Source: Pseudovibrio sp. M1P-2-3
GTDB lineage: Bacteria; Pseudomonadota; Alphaproteobacteria; Rhizobiales; Stappiaceae
NCBI RefSeq assembly: GCF_031501865.1
Contig: NZ_JARRCW010000001.1
Location: 2,625,001-2,689,000, forward strand
Reading direction: 5' to 3'
Length of the DNA: 64,000 bases
Below the pieces are notes generated by a model that saw only the letters and a list, made by a program, of their open reading frames with translations, was not told where the DNA came from and did not search any database. The position numbers were made by a program, and so were the translations under genes. Within the stretch, counting starts at the first letter, position 1. Each line of letters begins with the position of its first letter. Shown one piece after another: positions 29,334-39,344 of the stretch.

Positions 29334-30458
29334 CTATGACGAAATATTAGTTTCAAGTGGAGAAAAGGTTGGCATCAGGATACGAAAAGTCGTACCCGTT
29401 CTAGAACTATCGCATTCAATTACACCGCCATGGTCACCAATAATCTTTGCGACAAGCGCAAGCCCTAGCCCAGAGCCGTTTGTCTTTGTTGTAATAAATG
29501 GTTCAAACAGGTGCGGAAGAAGGTCCTCAGGTACCCCTCCCCCATTATCTTTTACGCAGAACTCAAGAGGCAAGCTCACTCGTTCACGAGCCCCTGGAAT
29601 GGATAGGCGAACTCCAGGTCGAAAGGCTGTCGATAGAGTGATTTCCGCATCACCTTTCACCTCCAACACCTCCGCTGCATTCTTCAAAAGATTAATAAAG
29701 ACCTGAACCAACTGATCCCTATTTGCATAAACTGACGGTAAGGAAGGATCATAGTTCTCAACAATCCTGACATTCTTGGCGAAGCCGTTTTCTGCAACTC
29801 GCTTAACATGATCAAGAACCAAATGAATGTTGACAGGTTCCCTATCTATTGGCCTCTCATCGGAGAATACCTCCATTCGGTCCACAAGCTTAACTATTCG
29901 ATCTGTCTCATCAGTAATCAAACGTGTAAGCGCTTTATCCTCATTTTCAACGGCCTGCTCCAGAAGTTGGGCGGCACCTCTTATTCCTGAAAGAGGATTT
30001 TTGATTTCATGGGCAAGCATGGCCGCCAAACCGGTTACTGTACGCGCGGCACCTCTGGACGTCAGCTGCTTGTCCAGCTTTTCAGCCATTGTTCGTTCTT
30101 GAAAGAGAAGGACTACAGCACCCGGCCGATCACTCATGGGAGACGCGTTAATATCAACCAGCTTTTCCACGCCAATGCGCGGCGAGCTAATATCAACTTT
30201 ATATTCGTTTATAGATGCATTGCGCGAGCGAACCTGTGAAACAAGTGCCAGAAGCGGGCTCCCAAAAGGAACGAAATGCGAAATGGAATGCCGCCGCAAT
30301 ACAGAAAGACTAGCTTGGAAAAAGCCTTCAGCCGCACTATTGGCTCTAAAAATGTGATTATCTTCATCGAGAACCAGAACTGGATGAGGAAGAGAATCCA
30401 GAACCAACTGCCCCTCTCCTGCAACTTCGACTAATTTCACTGCATTGTCACCACTCAT
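29334..30458 (-). CDS. ntrB: Nitrogen regulation sensor kinase NtrB
   Basis: Cytoplasmic histidine kinase/phosphatase that acts on NtrC under control of PII protein. A PAS domain (about residues 15-120, [20 protein letters not shown]) is followed by the H-box [20 protein letters not shown]-box [10 protein letters not shown] and ATP-lid [19 protein letters not shown]. No membrane helix is seen, as expected for NtrB. Length 374. Its ATG directly follows the dusB stop (TAAATG), the classical nifR3-ntrB linkage. Confidence 0.96.
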   Translation of the reverse strand: MSGDNAVKLVEVAGEGQLVLDSLPHPVLVLDEDNHIFRANSAAEGFFQASLSVLRRHSISHFVPFGSPLLALVSQVRSRNASINEYKVDISSPRIGVEKLVDINASPMSDRPGAVVLLFQERTMAEKLDKQLTSRGAARTVTGLAAMLAHEIKNPLSGIRGAAQLLEQAVENEDKALTRLITDETDRIVKLVDRMEVFSDERPIDREPVNIHLVLDHVKRVAENGFAKNVRIVENYDPSLPSVYANRDQLVQVFINLLKNAAEVLEVKGDAEITLSTAFRPGVRLSIPGARERVSLPLEFCVKDNGGGVPEDLLPHLFEPFITTKTNGSGLGLALVAKIIGDHGGVIECDSSRTGTTFRILMPTFSPLETNISS

Positions 30459-31451
30459 TTAAGCAGCTCTCCGACTTTCACTTTCAACAAACCATGCATA
30501 AATTTGAGATTTTACTGTTTCAGGCTCAGTATTTGTCATTATTGATTTTACAAAGCCTTCTGGGGCGAGATGCAGAGTACCGCTTGCCTCCAGATACCAC
30601 CCCAAATGTTTACGGGCTGCCCGAACACCAATATGCTCCCCATAAAGCTCCAGTATCGCTTCATAGTGCTCTATAATCAGCTCAGCCAACGCCCTTCCCG
30701 AAGGTGCTACACGTTTTTCACCTGTCTCCAAGTAATGCGCAATAAATCCAGGTAACCAGGGTCGACCATAAGCCCCTCGCCCAACCATAACCAAGTCGGC
30801 GCCAGATTGCTCCAGCATCAAATCCGCTTCTTCAAATCCAGTACAGTCCCCGTTTGCAACTAATGGAACAGAAACAACTTCCCGAACAGAGCGAATGGCT
30901 TTCCAATCAGCTTTTCCTTTATAGAATTGGCTCCGTGTCCGCCCATGTACAGTGATCATCTTAATCCCTGCATCTTCAGCCTGCTTGGCCAACACCGGAG
31001 CATTGATCGAAGCTTCATCCCACCCAAGTCGCATCTTTAATGTGACGGGGATATCAACAGCAGCTACGGTTGCTTCAATCAAAGACATGGCAAGGCCCAA
31101 ATCTTTCATAAGAGCAGAGCCAGAGTACCCACTTGTAACTTTCTTGGCGGGGCAGCCCATATTTATATCAATAATATGGGCTCCTGCGGCTTCGGCCATG
31201 CGCGCACCTTCAGCCATCCAATGAGGCTCTCGCCCTGCAAGCTGCACAATATGTGGGCGAATCCCCGCCCCTTCGGAGCGCATACGACTTTCTTCGCTGC
31301 CCGTCACGAGTGAGGCGCTTGCGACCATCTCGCTCACAACCAAACCAGCCCCATACCTCAAAGCCAGTTTTCTGAAGGGTAAATCGGTTACGCCTGACAT
31401 TGGGGCCAGAATCACTTTGTTCGGAACAGGAATTTCGCCAATTTTAATCAT
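30459..31451 (-). CDS. dusB: tRNA-dihydrouridine synthase DusB (NifR3)
   Basis: FMN-dependent TIM-barrel enzyme that reduces specific uridines in tRNA. The N-terminal FMN motif VILAPMSGVTDLPFRKLA, the catalytic Cys in NMGCPAKKVTSGYSGSALM, and the phosphate loops VHGRTRSQFYKG and VMVGRGAYGRPWL are clear. The ATG at 31451 (MIKIGEIPVPNK) is preferred to one 33 bases upstream because AAGGGC lies at a suitable distance before it and the conserved region starts there. This gives 330 residues. It heads the dusB-ntrB-ntrC operon. Confidence 0.95.
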   Translation of the reverse strand: MIKIGEIPVPNKVILAPMSGVTDLPFRKLALRYGAGLVVSEMVASASLVTGSEESRMRSEGAGIRPHIVQLAGREPHWMAEGARMAEAAGAHIIDINMGCPAKKVTSGYSGSALMKDLGLAMSLIEATVAAVDIPVTLKMRLGWDEASINAPVLAKQAEDAGIKMITVHGRTRSQFYKGKADWKAIRSVREVVSVPLVANGDCTGFEEADLMLEQSGADLVMVGRGAYGRPWLPGFIAHYLETGEKRVAPSGRALAELIIEHYEAILELYGEHIGVRAARKHLGWYLEASGTLHLAPEGFVKSIMTNTEPETVKSQIYAWFVESESRRAA

Positions 31452-31612
31452 GCTTACGCATCTTGCCCTTAAAGTACTGCACATCGAATGTGCAGTTAAC
31501 TACATGCCTATATTGTAACCACATCCCCTTAACAAACAAGCATTAAATCACTTTTGAGTGCCAAGAACATTGTAGTTTTCTGCCAAATAAGCCAAAAGTC
31601 CAAGATTGTCAC

Positions 31613-31632
31613 GGGGCGGTACGCTACGCCCC
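31613..31632. other. GC-rich hairpin before ispDF
   Basis: GGGGCG/CGCCCC, 6-bp stem with 8-base loop, in the divergent dusB/ispDF gap and 31 bases before the ispDF start. It could lie in the ispDF leader; no T run follows, so a terminator is unlikely. Confidence 0.4.
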
Positions 31633-31663
31633 GACAGAATTAATTTGGTAGAAAGTTTAGGTC

Positions 31664-32908
31664 ATGGGCGAAGAGATTTACCAAAAACGACAAACTGTAG
31701 CTGTCATCATCGTTGCGGGAGGTAGTGGTACCCGCATGCACCACAAGAATACCCCTCTACCAAAGCAGTATCTGGATCTGGGTGGTAAAAGTATTCTACG
31801 GCATACTTTAGAGTGTTTCTCAGAGCATCCCGAGATAAATTACATCATTCCGATTATCCGCGAACAAGACCGGCAAACCTATACTGCCTGCATAAAAGAC
31901 CTTGAAACAGATAAACTCATGCAACCCGTTCTTGGAGGAAGTGAAAGGCAACACTCAGTCAGAAATGGCCTAAGCGCACTACGCAAGGTGAACCCTGACT
32001 ACGTTCTCATTCATGATGGCGTAAGACCCTTTGTATCCAAAAGCACAATTGAAGCCATTGTGAACAGCCTTACAGACCATCACGATACTGTTTTACCAGC
32101 CATTCCAATAACAGACACTCTCAAGCGGCAGGACGAAAATCAATGTGTGGCGCAAACCGTTGACCGTAAAGGTCTTTGGGCAGCTCAAACCCCTCAAGGT
32201 TTTCTCTACAAGAACATTTTGGAGGCACACCAAACTGCTTTTAATCAGGGATTGGATCACTTCACAGATGACACAGCCTTGATGGAATGGGCTGGAGCAT
32301 CCGTACAGATAATCCCCGGTCAGAAAGATAATATAAAAATTACTAACCCAGAAGATCTCGTAAATGCTCGAAGAGTAATCGCAATGGTGGGCACTGAAAA
32401 ACTAGGCGACATTCGTGTTGGAACCGGCTACGACGTACACGCTTTCGAAGATGGAGATGCAGTTACACTTGGCGGGATAAGCATCCCCCATAACCAAAAA
32501 TTAAAAGGCCATTCTGATGCAGACGTTGCACTTCACGCTTTAACAGATGCAATTTTCGGAGCCTTGGCAGATGGTGATATCGGCTCACACTTCCCTCCCT
32601 CCGACCCTCAATGGAAAGGCGCGGCTAGCGACCAGTTTCTTAAATACGCCGTTGAAAAGGTATATAAAACTGGAGGCCGCATAAACCACTTAGATTTAAC
32701 GATTATCTGTGAAACTCCTAAGATCGGCCCGAATCGCGATGCTATGAGAGAGGCAATCGCAAGAATTTGCCAACTCCCCAAAGGGAGAATCGCTGTTAAA
32801 GCGACTACCTCCGAAAAACTGGGGTTTACCGGAAGAAAGGAAGGAATTGCTGCCATGGCATGTGCAACGCTAAACCTTCCAATAAGTTATGAGGAGGACA
32901 TGGGATGA
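31664..32908 (+). CDS. ispDF: Bifunctional IspD/IspF, MEP isoprenoid pathway
   Basis: Fusion of 2-C-methyl-D-erythritol 4-phosphate cytidylyltransferase (residues 1 to about 230) and MECDP synthase (about 252-414). The IspD part has the CTP-binding [13 protein letters not shown] and [11 protein letters not shown]. The IspF part has [15 protein letters not shown] with Asp/His metal ligands and [20 protein letters not shown]. The fused form is usual in many alphaproteobacteria and supports the taxonomic placement. The pncC start overlaps its stop by 4 bases (ATGA), so the two are translationally coupled. Confidence 0.97.
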   Translation: MGEEIYQKRQTVAVIIVAGGSGTRMHHKNTPLPKQYLDLGGKSILRHTLECFSEHPEINYIIPIIREQDRQTYTACIKDLETDKLMQPVLGGSERQHSVRNGLSALRKVNPDYVLIHDGVRPFVSKSTIEAIVNSLTDHHDTVLPAIPITDTLKRQDENQCVAQTVDRKGLWAAQTPQGFLYKNILEAHQTAFNQGLDHFTDDTALMEWAGASVQIIPGQKDNIKITNPEDLVNARRVIAMVGTEKLGDIRVGTGYDVHAFEDGDAVTLGGISIPHNQKLKGHSDADVALHALTDAIFGALADGDIGSHFPPSDPQWKGAASDQFLKYAVEKVYKTGGRINHLDLTIICETPKIGPNRDAMREAIARICQLPKGRIAVKATTSEKLGFTGRKEGIAAMACATLNLPISYEEDMG

Positions 32909-33426
32909 TTGATCTTGAACAACTACACAGTAAAGCGGAACATCTCATCCTCCACTGCCGGCAGAACAAAATTAAAATTTCAACGGCAGAATCTTGCACT
33001 GGCGGTCTCCTGTCAGCCGTACTGACAGGAATACCTGGCTCCTCTCAGGTTTTCGAAAGGGGAGCTGTTACTTATTCCAATGAAGCAAAGCATGAAATGC
33101 TTGGCGTTCCCACAGATCTGATTGAAGCGCACGGAGCGGTAAGCGAGCAAGTTGCCCATGCAATGGCCGAGGGGGCACTTTTACGTTCTAGAGCAAATAT
33201 AGCCATTTCGATTACCGGCATTGCCGGACCTGATGGCGGCACAAGTCAAAAACCTGTCGGACTAGTGCACTTTTGTGTGGCCTCCACCCAATCAGGGTTC
33301 AGCTCGGATCACAAAATTTTTACATCCGAAGGACGAAACAGCATCAGATCCGACGCAACAGAAAATGCACTTGATTTGCTAATCCAAGCCACAGCAACAG
33401 CCGACTCTCTTGCGCCAAATACTTAA
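32905..33426 (+). CDS. pncC: CinA C-terminal domain protein (nicotinamide-nucleotide amidase)
   Basis: Stand-alone CinA-C domain, which deamidates NMN to NaMN in pyridine-nucleotide recycling. Signature strands are [20 protein letters not shown], with the catalytic Ser/Thr region, [17 protein letters not shown], and [20 protein letters not shown]. At 173 residues it lacks the N-terminal MoaB-like half of full CinA, as is normal for PncC. It overlaps ispDF by 4 bases and its stop codon is shared on the opposite strand with the ratA-like gene. Confidence 0.93.
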   Translation: MIDLEQLHSKAEHLILHCRQNKIKISTAESCTGGLLSAVLTGIPGSSQVFERGAVTYSNEAKHEMLGVPTDLIEAHGAVSEQVAHAMAEGALLRSRANIAISITGIAGPDGGTSQKPVGLVHFCVASTQSGFSSDHKIFTSEGRNSIRSDATENALDLLIQATATADSLAPNT

Positions 33427-33902
33427 GCTGCCCCATAAACTTCGTCGGCACGATTTTCGAAAGCTCTAGAGAACTTGCGAAAAGCCCTATCAAACATGCT
33501 CCCCATGAGAGCTGATAGGGCTCTGCTTTTAAATTCATAATCTATGTAAAAGCCTACAGTACTCTTTTGCTCATCAATTGCGAGAAAACTCCAACGATTT
33601 TCGAGATGTTTAAAAGGGCCATCAAGATACTCAACAAAGATTTCTTTTGCCTCTTTATCCAAGGTTACTCTGCTCGTAAAAGTCTCACGGATAAACTTGT
33701 AGGCAACCGTCATATCGGCAACTATCACTTCACGTTCATCACTCAGCGGCCTTCGCCCCCGTATTTGCAACTGGTGACATAACGGGACAAACTTTGGGTA
33801 TTTTTCAATATCCGCGACAAGTTGAAACATATCATCAGCACTATGTTTAACAGTGTGCTTGGTATCAAAGGTTGGCATATCTTTTTTGTTATCTCGATTC
33901 AT
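33423..33902 (-). CDS. ratA: RatA/Coq10-type START-domain protein
   Basis: Small polyketide-cyclase/START-fold protein of the Coq10/RatA family, thought to bind ubiquinone-like lipids; the E. coli member was also described as a 70S-association toxin. Typical stretches are [28 protein letters not shown] near the start and [19 protein letters not shown] near the end. Length 159 from the first ATG; an internal ATG at 33878 (MPTFDTKH) would fit the family start as well, and neither has a strong ribosome site. It lies between lipA and pncC, a conserved position. A respiratory-lipid role is more likely here than toxin action. Confidence 0.88.
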   Translation of the reverse strand: MNRDNKKDMPTFDTKHTVKHSADDMFQLVADIEKYPKFVPLCHQLQIRGRRPLSDEREVIVADMTVAYKFIRETFTSRVTLDKEAKEIFVEYLDGPFKHLENRWSFLAIDEQKSTVGFYIDYEFKSRALSALMGSMFDRAFRKFSRAFENRADEVYGAA

Positions 33903-34043
33903 CAGGGATTATGACACCTGTCCAATAAACATCAGTCTATCAGAGAACCCCATCTATTTTGTCCAGCAAGGAACCTTTACTTAATGATTGAAAATGACTT
34001 CAGAAGATCTTTGCTCGGAAGCCACTTTCATCCCTGAAGTATC

Positions 34044-35060
34044 CTAGCCTTGCACTTTTGCGGCGCGTGCGGCTTTGAGGTCTGCAAAGTCCTCTCCAGC
34101 ATGGTGTGAAGAGCGGGTCAGAGGACTTGAGGATACCTTCAAGAAGCCCTTTGTATAAGCAATTCGCTCATATGCTTTAAATTCCTCAGGGGTTGGGAAT
34201 GATAGCACAGGATGATGCTTTTTGGTGGGCTGTAAATACTGGCCAATTGTGAGAAAATCAACATCTGCTGTCCGCAGGTCATCCATCAGCTGCAGTACCT
34301 CATTTCGCTCCTCGCCCAAGCCGACCATGATACCTGATTTAGTAAACATGGAGGAATCCAACTCCTTAACCCGTTGCAAGAGACGGATGGAATGGAAATA
34401 ACGGGCACCAGGGCGTACTTTAAGGTAATTGGAAGGCACTGTTTCCATATTGTGATTAAATACGTCAGGGCGAGCTTTCACAACAATTTCAAGAGCGCCA
34501 TCCTTACGTAAAAAATCAGGCGTCAGTACTTCAATGGTTGTTTTGGGTGAGGCTTCACGAATTGCTGCTATAACATTGGCAAAGTGCGTAGCCCCGCCAT
34601 CTTCCAAGTCATCCCGGTCAACGGACGTAATAACCACATGCTCAAGTCCCATAGACTTAACAGCTTTAGCAACGCTTTCAGGCTCACTTGTGTCTACAGG
34701 GCCCGGCATACCAGTTCGAACGTTACAAAAGGCACAGGCCCTTGTACAAGTATCACCCAAAATCATAAAACTGGCGTGTTTTTTAGACCAGCATTCACCA
34801 ATGTTAGGGCAACCAGCCTCTTCGCAAACAGTGACCAAATTATTTTTTCTTACCAGGTCCTGTGTCTCGCGGTAAACTGGCGATGTGGGGGCCTTCACAC
34901 GAATCCATTTTGGCTTGCGGGCCACAGGATTGTCGGGCCGGTGCGCTTTTTCGGGATGACGAATGCGCTCGACAGACGCAGCCTCATTTACTGCCTGCGC
35001 TGAAGCGCTATCAGAACCCGTTTCTTTGCTTCGATCCAAAGTATTTACAATCGTGACCAT
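34044..35060 (-). CDS. lipA: Lipoyl synthase
   Basis: Radical SAM enzyme that inserts two sulfurs into the octanoyl chain on lipoyl domains. Auxiliary-cluster cysteines are C79, C84, C90 ([12 protein letters not shown]) and the radical-SAM cysteines C105, C109, C112 (CTRACAFC). The C-terminal RSSHHAGE contains the Arg-Ser-Ser auxiliary-cluster ligand motif. ATG at 35060 (MVTIVNTLD) is preferred over the GTG 9 bases upstream. Length 338. Its products are the lipoyl domains of PdhB and PdhC encoded a few genes away. Confidence 0.97.
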   Translation of the reverse strand: MVTIVNTLDRSKETGSDSASAQAVNEAASVERIRHPEKAHRPDNPVARKPKWIRVKAPTSPVYRETQDLVRKNNLVTVCEEAGCPNIGECWSKKHASFMILGDTCTRACAFCNVRTGMPGPVDTSEPESVAKAVKSMGLEHVVITSVDRDDLEDGGATHFANVIAAIREASPKTTIEVLTPDFLRKDGALEIVVKARPDVFNHNMETVPSNYLKVRPGARYFHSIRLLQRVKELDSSMFTKSGIMVGLGEERNEVLQLMDDLRTADVDFLTIGQYLQPTKKHHPVLSFPTPEEFKAYERIAYTKGFLKVSSSPLTRSSHHAGEDFADLKAARAAKVQG

Positions 35061-35134
35061 GACACCCACATTCTCAGTTTTTATTGGACATGCACATCAA
35101 TCACCGTTGTATATGCGTCCTATTCAATGTCGTT

Positions 35135-35377
35135 TTAGAGCACCTTGCGCTTCAGAAACAGCAGTAAAATAGCTCCGACTGTGGCTACAACAAGACTGTC
35201 CACAATCCCGCCCGACAGATTAAGATTTAGAAGCTTGCCGAGATAACCGCCGACCAACGCCCCAACAAGTCCGAGAATAAGGTTACCAAACAACCCACCT
35301 CGACTATCAAAAACGCGATGCGCTATTGTTCCAGCTACCAAACCGATAATAATCCAAAGAAGCCAACTCAAAGTCAT
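35135..35377 (-). CDS. GlsB/YeaQ/YmgE family small membrane protein
   Basis: An approximately 80-residue inner-membrane protein with three hydrophobic segments (SWLLWIIIGLVAGTIAHRVF, FGNLILGLVGALVGGYLGKL, IVDSLVVATVGAILLLFL) and glycine-rich spacers, the pattern of the transglycosylase-associated/stress-induced YeaQ group. Function is not established. The ATG at 35377 abuts AAAGGA with no spacing, whereas the TTG at 35371 has a 6-base gap and would give MSWLLWIIIGLVAG, closer to family N termini; the true start is therefore uncertain. It lies between lpdA and lipA. Confidence 0.85.
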   Translation of the reverse strand: MTLSWLLWIIIGLVAGTIAHRVFDSRGGLFGNLILGLVGALVGGYLGKLLNLNLSGGIVDSLVVATVGAILLLFLKRKVL

Positions 35378-35477
35378 TCCTTTCAAGATTTACACAAAAG
35401 TTCGAACGTTATACGCTTAACTTCCCTCGGCATCCCCTACGAACAAAACTAGGGCATACTAGCACTTTTGGTAGGAG

Positions 35478-35514
35478 ACCAAATGGAGACGTATTTTCAT
35501 ACTCTCCATTTGGT
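35478..35514. terminator. Hairpin after lpdA
   Basis: Perfect 11-bp stem ACCAAATGGAG/CTCCATTTGGT with a 15-base loop, 65 bases past the lpdA stop and before the small membrane-protein gene. No strong T run follows on the minus strand, so it may act as an mRNA 3' end rather than a full terminator. Confidence 0.55.
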
Positions 35515-35578
35515 GTAAAACCCCAACTACAGACCATAAAACCCAGAACTTCTAGATCTTACATCCTAGCCTTCCCAA

Positions 35579-37021
35579 TCAGATATTGAGAGCACGATCA
35601 TAAGCATCCAATACACTTTCCTTCATCATCTCCGACAGAGTTGGATGAGGGAAAATCGTATGCATCAGATCTTCTTCCGTTGTTTCCAGACCCATAGCGA
35701 CAACAAAGCCCTGAATTAGCTCCGTCACTTCAGCTCCTACCATATGCGCACCAAGGAGCTGTCCGGTTTTACGATCAAAGATAGTTTTAACGAGCCCCTC
35801 GGGCTCACCCAACGCAATCGCCTTGCCGTTACCCATAAACGGGAAGCGCCCAACACGAATATCATAGCCTGCTTCTTTAGCCATCGGTTCATTCAAGCCT
35901 ACTGAGGCAACCTGAGGATTACAGTAGGTACAGCCTGGAATTTGATTTTTGTCCATTGCGTGAACATCTTTGCCTGCAATTTTCTCGATGCAGATAACAC
36001 CTTCATGCTCTGCTTTGTGCGCAAGCATTGGGGGACCAGCCACATCACCAATTGCATAAATTCCGGGAATATTAGTGCGGCCATATCCATCAGTGACAAC
36101 GCAGCCCCGGTCTGTCTTGACGCCAAGAGTTTCCAAGCCAATGTTCTCGATATTTCCCACAACCCCAACAGCAGAAATCATTTTCTCAGCGACGATATTC
36201 TGTTTCTTGCCATCTTTGGTTTCGACAGTAGCTGTAACCTGACCATTGCCTTTTTCAACCTTGGAGACTTTCGCCTCCATGATGAACTTAATGCCCTGCT
36301 TTTCCATTTGCTTTTTGGCGATTGCAGAGATTTCCGGATCTTCGACAGGCATAATGGTCGGCATCATTTCGACAACAGTAACATCTACCCCCATTGTCTT
36401 ATAGAAGGATGCGAATTCGATCCCAATAGCACCTGAGCCCATAACAAGCAGTGACTTCGGCATCTTCGGCGGCACCATCGCTTCAAAGTATGTCCAGATA
36501 TTTTCTTTATCTGGCTCAATACCCGGCAGCACACGAGGGCGGGCGCCTGTTGCAATGATGATGTGCTTGGCTGAGTAGCTTCCATGGCCCTTCACACCCT
36601 TTGGTGTCGGATGCTGAGGCTCGTAGGCGCTGCGGGAAGGTGCCCCAACGCTAATTTCATTGGGTTTCGTAACTTTGGCCTCACCCCAGATGATATCAAC
36701 CTTGTTCTTCTTCATCAGGTAACCGACACCGCCGTTCAGCTGCCCTGAGACGCCTCTGGAACGCTTGACCACAGCGGCGGCATCAAAGTCAATTTTTTCA
36801 GCGGATAAGCCATAATCTTTTGCATGCTGCATGTAGTGATAAATTTCAGCGGATCGCAGCAGGGCTTTTGTGGGAATGCACCCCCAGTTCAAGCAGATAC
36901 CACCCATGTGTTCCCGCTCAACAATGGCGGTTTTAAACCCAAGTTGCGCCGAACGTATGGCTGTTACATAGCCACCTGGACCTGAGCCTATAATAATCAC
37001 GTCGTAGGCAGTTCCACTCAT
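35579..37021 (-). CDS. lpdA: Dihydrolipoyl dehydrogenase (E3)
   Basis: FAD flavoprotein disulfide reductase that reoxidises dihydrolipoamide on the 2-oxo-acid dehydrogenase complexes. FAD-binding GSGPGGYVTAIRSAQLG, the redox pair C43/C48 in GGICLNWGCIPTK, the NAD motif MGSGAIGIEFASF, and the C-terminal His-Glu couple in FPHPTLSEMM are present. Length 480. It is the last gene of the pdh cluster but is separated from pdhC by a glycosyltransferase-like gene. Confidence 0.96.
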   Translation of the reverse strand: MSGTAYDVIIIGSGPGGYVTAIRSAQLGFKTAIVEREHMGGICLNWGCIPTKALLRSAEIYHYMQHAKDYGLSAEKIDFDAAAVVKRSRGVSGQLNGGVGYLMKKNKVDIIWGEAKVTKPNEISVGAPSRSAYEPQHPTPKGVKGHGSYSAKHIIIATGARPRVLPGIEPDKENIWTYFEAMVPPKMPKSLLVMGSGAIGIEFASFYKTMGVDVTVVEMMPTIMPVEDPEISAIAKKQMEKQGIKFIMEAKVSKVEKGNGQVTATVETKDGKKQNIVAEKMISAVGVVGNIENIGLETLGVKTDRGCVVTDGYGRTNIPGIYAIGDVAGPPMLAHKAEHEGVICIEKIAGKDVHAMDKNQIPGCTYCNPQVASVGLNEPMAKEAGYDIRVGRFPFMGNGKAIALGEPEGLVKTIFDRKTGQLLGAHMVGAEVTELIQGFVVAMGLETTEEDLMHTIFPHPTLSEMMKESVLDAYDRALNI

Positions 37022-37042
37022 AAGTCAATCCTCGTGTTCATG

Positions 37043-37061
37043 CCCCGTTTCACGAACGGGG
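37043..37061 (-). other. Hairpin over the glycosyltransferase stop codon
   Basis: CCCCGTT/AACGGGG, 7-bp stem with a 5-base loop that contains part of the TGA stop of the glycosyltransferase gene. It starts 21 bases before lpdA and may affect transfer of ribosomes or mRNA stability between the two genes. Confidence 0.5.
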
Positions 37062-37907
37062 TTCCACATATAGGTGCGAAAACCTGCTAAGGTTTGTTCT
37101 AAAATAAACAGGTAGTTCGTTGCTGTCCGTTGGAACCAACTTGCCCCTACCAATTCCCGCATCCAGCCTGTCCAGAGTCCGTCTGGCCCGGCCCAGATAC
37201 GTTTCATTCATATGCTCGGTGTGGGAATAGGCGGCTATTTTCGTCAAAACCTTTTCCATGTCACCGATATAACTAAAATGCCAACTGCCAGAATTGACAA
37301 TTTGGCGACCCAAGAAGTTTCGGTAGTTTGCGATAGCATTCATATGCCACATAAACCACTCAATCCCCTTGGGGGCTGACCGGCTTTTCAATGCCCTCAC
37401 CTCTCGCAGGTCTTGAGCATCTTGAAAATACCGCGCAGAAATCATTCGAGGGCAAGAGGTTAGGTCATTGATGTCATCTTTGAAATTCAGCCGGTAGCGC
37501 ATGATATCTGCACCAAAAAACGTGATACAGTATCTCGTTTTTGCACTCTCAATAGCCTTCTTCAAAGCTTGCGGCTTAGGAATCTCGTCCACATCACCTA
37601 CAATAATGAGATCACTTCCCTGCAATTGCGGAAGGCCGTGCTTAATAGCGCGTCTTTGATGATATTCCCGAGACCATGGATTATTTTTGCCCTCTGGAAA
37701 ATCATCGACAATCACATGGGTGATTTTATCCTCGAACTGAGCAAACCTTTTTCTATTTCCCTCAAAGTAAAGGGGCTTATCTTTTCCTGTGAACGTTTTA
37801 GTGGCCTCCACCAAAACAAACTGATCAACATAGTCGTACAGTTCACCCAACCGAAGTTCCAGAACGTCCAGTTCATTGAAAAATGTAAACCCGTCAATAA
37901 CTTTCAT
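37050..37907 (-). CDS. Glycosyltransferase family 17-like protein
   Basis: Resembles GT17, the family of beta-1,4-mannosyl-glycoprotein N-acetylglucosaminyltransferase (GnT-III) and many uncharacterised bacterial relatives. Family stretches are VIDGFTFFNELDVLELRLGEL at the N terminus, FVLVEATKTFTGKDKPLYF, NPWSREYHQRRAI and the nucleotide-sugar motif D105-x-D107 in IIVGDVDEIPKP. No signal peptide or membrane helix is seen, so it probably acts in the cytoplasm. The ATG at 37907 has GAGGAAT about 8 bases upstream; length 285. It sits between pdhC and lpdA, flanked by hairpins, with no other glycan genes nearby. Acceptor and donor are unknown. Confidence 0.85.
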   Translation of the reverse strand: MKVIDGFTFFNELDVLELRLGELYDYVDQFVLVEATKTFTGKDKPLYFEGNRKRFAQFEDKITHVIVDDFPEGKNNPWSREYHQRRAIKHGLPQLQGSDLIIVGDVDEIPKPQALKKAIESAKTRYCITFFGADIMRYRLNFKDDINDLTSCPRMISARYFQDAQDLREVRALKSRSAPKGIEWFMWHMNAIANYRNFLGRQIVNSGSWHFSYIGDMEKVLTKIAAYSHTEHMNETYLGRARRTLDRLDAGIGRGKLVPTDSNELPVYFRTNLSRFSHLYVEPRS

Positions 37908-37946
37908 TATCCAATTCCTCAAAATAAAATCCTGAGGATCTTGAAG

Positions 37947-37978
37947 GGAAATGGCGGCCTAATAAATCCGCCATTTCC
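37947..37978 (-). terminator. Hairpin between pdhC and the glycosyltransferase gene
   Basis: Perfect 11-bp stem GGAAATGGCGG/CCGCCATTTCC with a 10-base loop, 33 bases after the pdhC stop. On the minus strand CTTCAAGATCC follows, so there is no T run; a transcript 3' end formed by processing, or partial termination, is likelier than full termination. Confidence 0.55.
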
Positions 37979-38011
37979 TTGAGGCTATGAAAGCTACGGG
38001 AGCCGTTAGCG

Positions 38012-39328
38012 TTAAACCAACATGCTCATTGGATGTTCAATAAACCGCTTGAAGGCCTGTAGAAGCTGCGCACCCAAAACGCCATCCACAGCTCTGTGGT
38101 CAGTAGACAATGTCACTGACATAACAGTACCAACAGAGATCTCATCTTTTTTGACAATAGGCTGCTTAATACCCGCACCAACGGCAAGAATGGTGGCATG
38201 CGGCGGGTTAATAACTGCCGAGAACTCTTTGATGCCAAACATTCCCAAGTTGGAAACAGCACTGGTGCCGCCCTGATATTCCAGCGGTTTCAACTTCCGT
38301 TCACGCGCACGCTTTGCAAGATCTTTCATTTCAAGAGAAATTGTAGAAAGTGTCTTTTCTTCAGCGCGGCGGATAATTGGCGTAATCAACCCACCATCAA
38401 CAGAAACTGCGACACCGACATCAGAATGCTTGTGCATTAACATGCCGTTATCACTCCATGATGCATTGGCAGCTGGCACGGCCTTGAGGGCCAGCGCATG
38501 TGCCTTAATGATCATATCGTTAACGGAGAGCTTATACTTCGCGTTGCCTTCTTTATCGACAGGAGCCGATTTGTTAAGCTGAGAGCGCAGAGCCAGCAAT
38601 TCGTCCAGCTGACATTCTACAGTTAGATAGAAGTGCGGGACTGTTTGCTTGGATTCTGTGAGACGCTTTGCAATCGTCTTACGCATCCCATCATGCGGGA
38701 TCAGCTCATAGGAGCCTTCATCAAACAGCTTGAATATTTGCTCATCTGACTGGCCTTGCGGAGCTGCAGGAGCAACCGCAACAACCGGTGTCGGTGCAGG
38801 AGCTGTAGCCAGTTTAGTAGCGCCGGCAGCAAGAACTGCTTCAACATCTCTTTTCACCACGCGCCCTCGGGGGCCACTACCACTGACTTGAGCGATGTCC
38901 AACTCGTTTTGCTTTGCAATGCGCCGAGCCAGCGGTGAAGAAAATATTCGATCTTTTTGCTGAGGCTCTTGAGTGTTGCTAGATACTTGTACGGAGGCAG
39001 GAGTGTCCTCACCTTTAGCTTCAATCTGCGGCTGGGCAGGCTGAGCATCACTACTCATCATAGCATCTACGGCAGAAGCATCTTCTCCATCCTCTAGTAG
39101 GACAGCAATCAGCTCGTTCACCTTAACGGCTTCCGTTCCCTCAGCCACTAAAATCTTACCAACAACGCCATCATCAATAGATTCAACTTCCATGGTGGCC
39201 TTATCAGTTTCAATTTCCGCGATCACATCACCGGCAGAAACGTTATCACCTTCTTTAACCAACCACTTGGCCAGATTACCTTCTTCCATGGTCGGAGAAA
39301 GCGCTGGCATCAATATCTTAATCGCCAT
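38012..39328 (-). CDS. pdhC: Pyruvate dehydrogenase E2, dihydrolipoyl acetyltransferase
   Basis: Core acetyltransferase of the pyruvate dehydrogenase complex. One lipoyl domain (residues 1 to about 80, lipoyl lysine K43 in [13 protein letters not shown]), an alanine/proline linker, a peripheral-subunit-binding domain (about 130-168, [18 protein letters not shown]), a second flexible linker, and the catalytic domain ending with H411 and D415 in DHRAVDG. Length 438. It is the third gene of pdhA-pdhB-pdhC with a 16-base gap from pdhB. Confidence 0.97.
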   Translation of the reverse strand: MAIKILMPALSPTMEEGNLAKWLVKEGDNVSAGDVIAEIETDKATMEVESIDDGVVGKILVAEGTEAVKVNELIAVLLEDGEDASAVDAMMSSDAQPAQPQIEAKGEDTPASVQVSSNTQEPQQKDRIFSSPLARRIAKQNELDIAQVSGSGPRGRVVKRDVEAVLAAGATKLATAPAPTPVVAVAPAAPQGQSDEQIFKLFDEGSYELIPHDGMRKTIAKRLTESKQTVPHFYLTVECQLDELLALRSQLNKSAPVDKEGNAKYKLSVNDMIIKAHALALKAVPAANASWSDNGMLMHKHSDVGVAVSVDGGLITPIIRRAEEKTLSTISLEMKDLAKRARERKLKPLEYQGGTSAVSNLGMFGIKEFSAVINPPHATILAVGAGIKQPIVKKDEISVGTVMSVTLSTDHRAVDGVLGAQLLQAFKRFIEHPMSMLV

Positions 39329-39344
39329 GATCGAGCCCTTCGCC

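Noticed and set aside
33423-33902. ratA-like gene as a toxin
   Set aside because: There is no antitoxin partner of the RatB type adjacent, and the position by lipA fits the Coq10-like lipid-binding role better.
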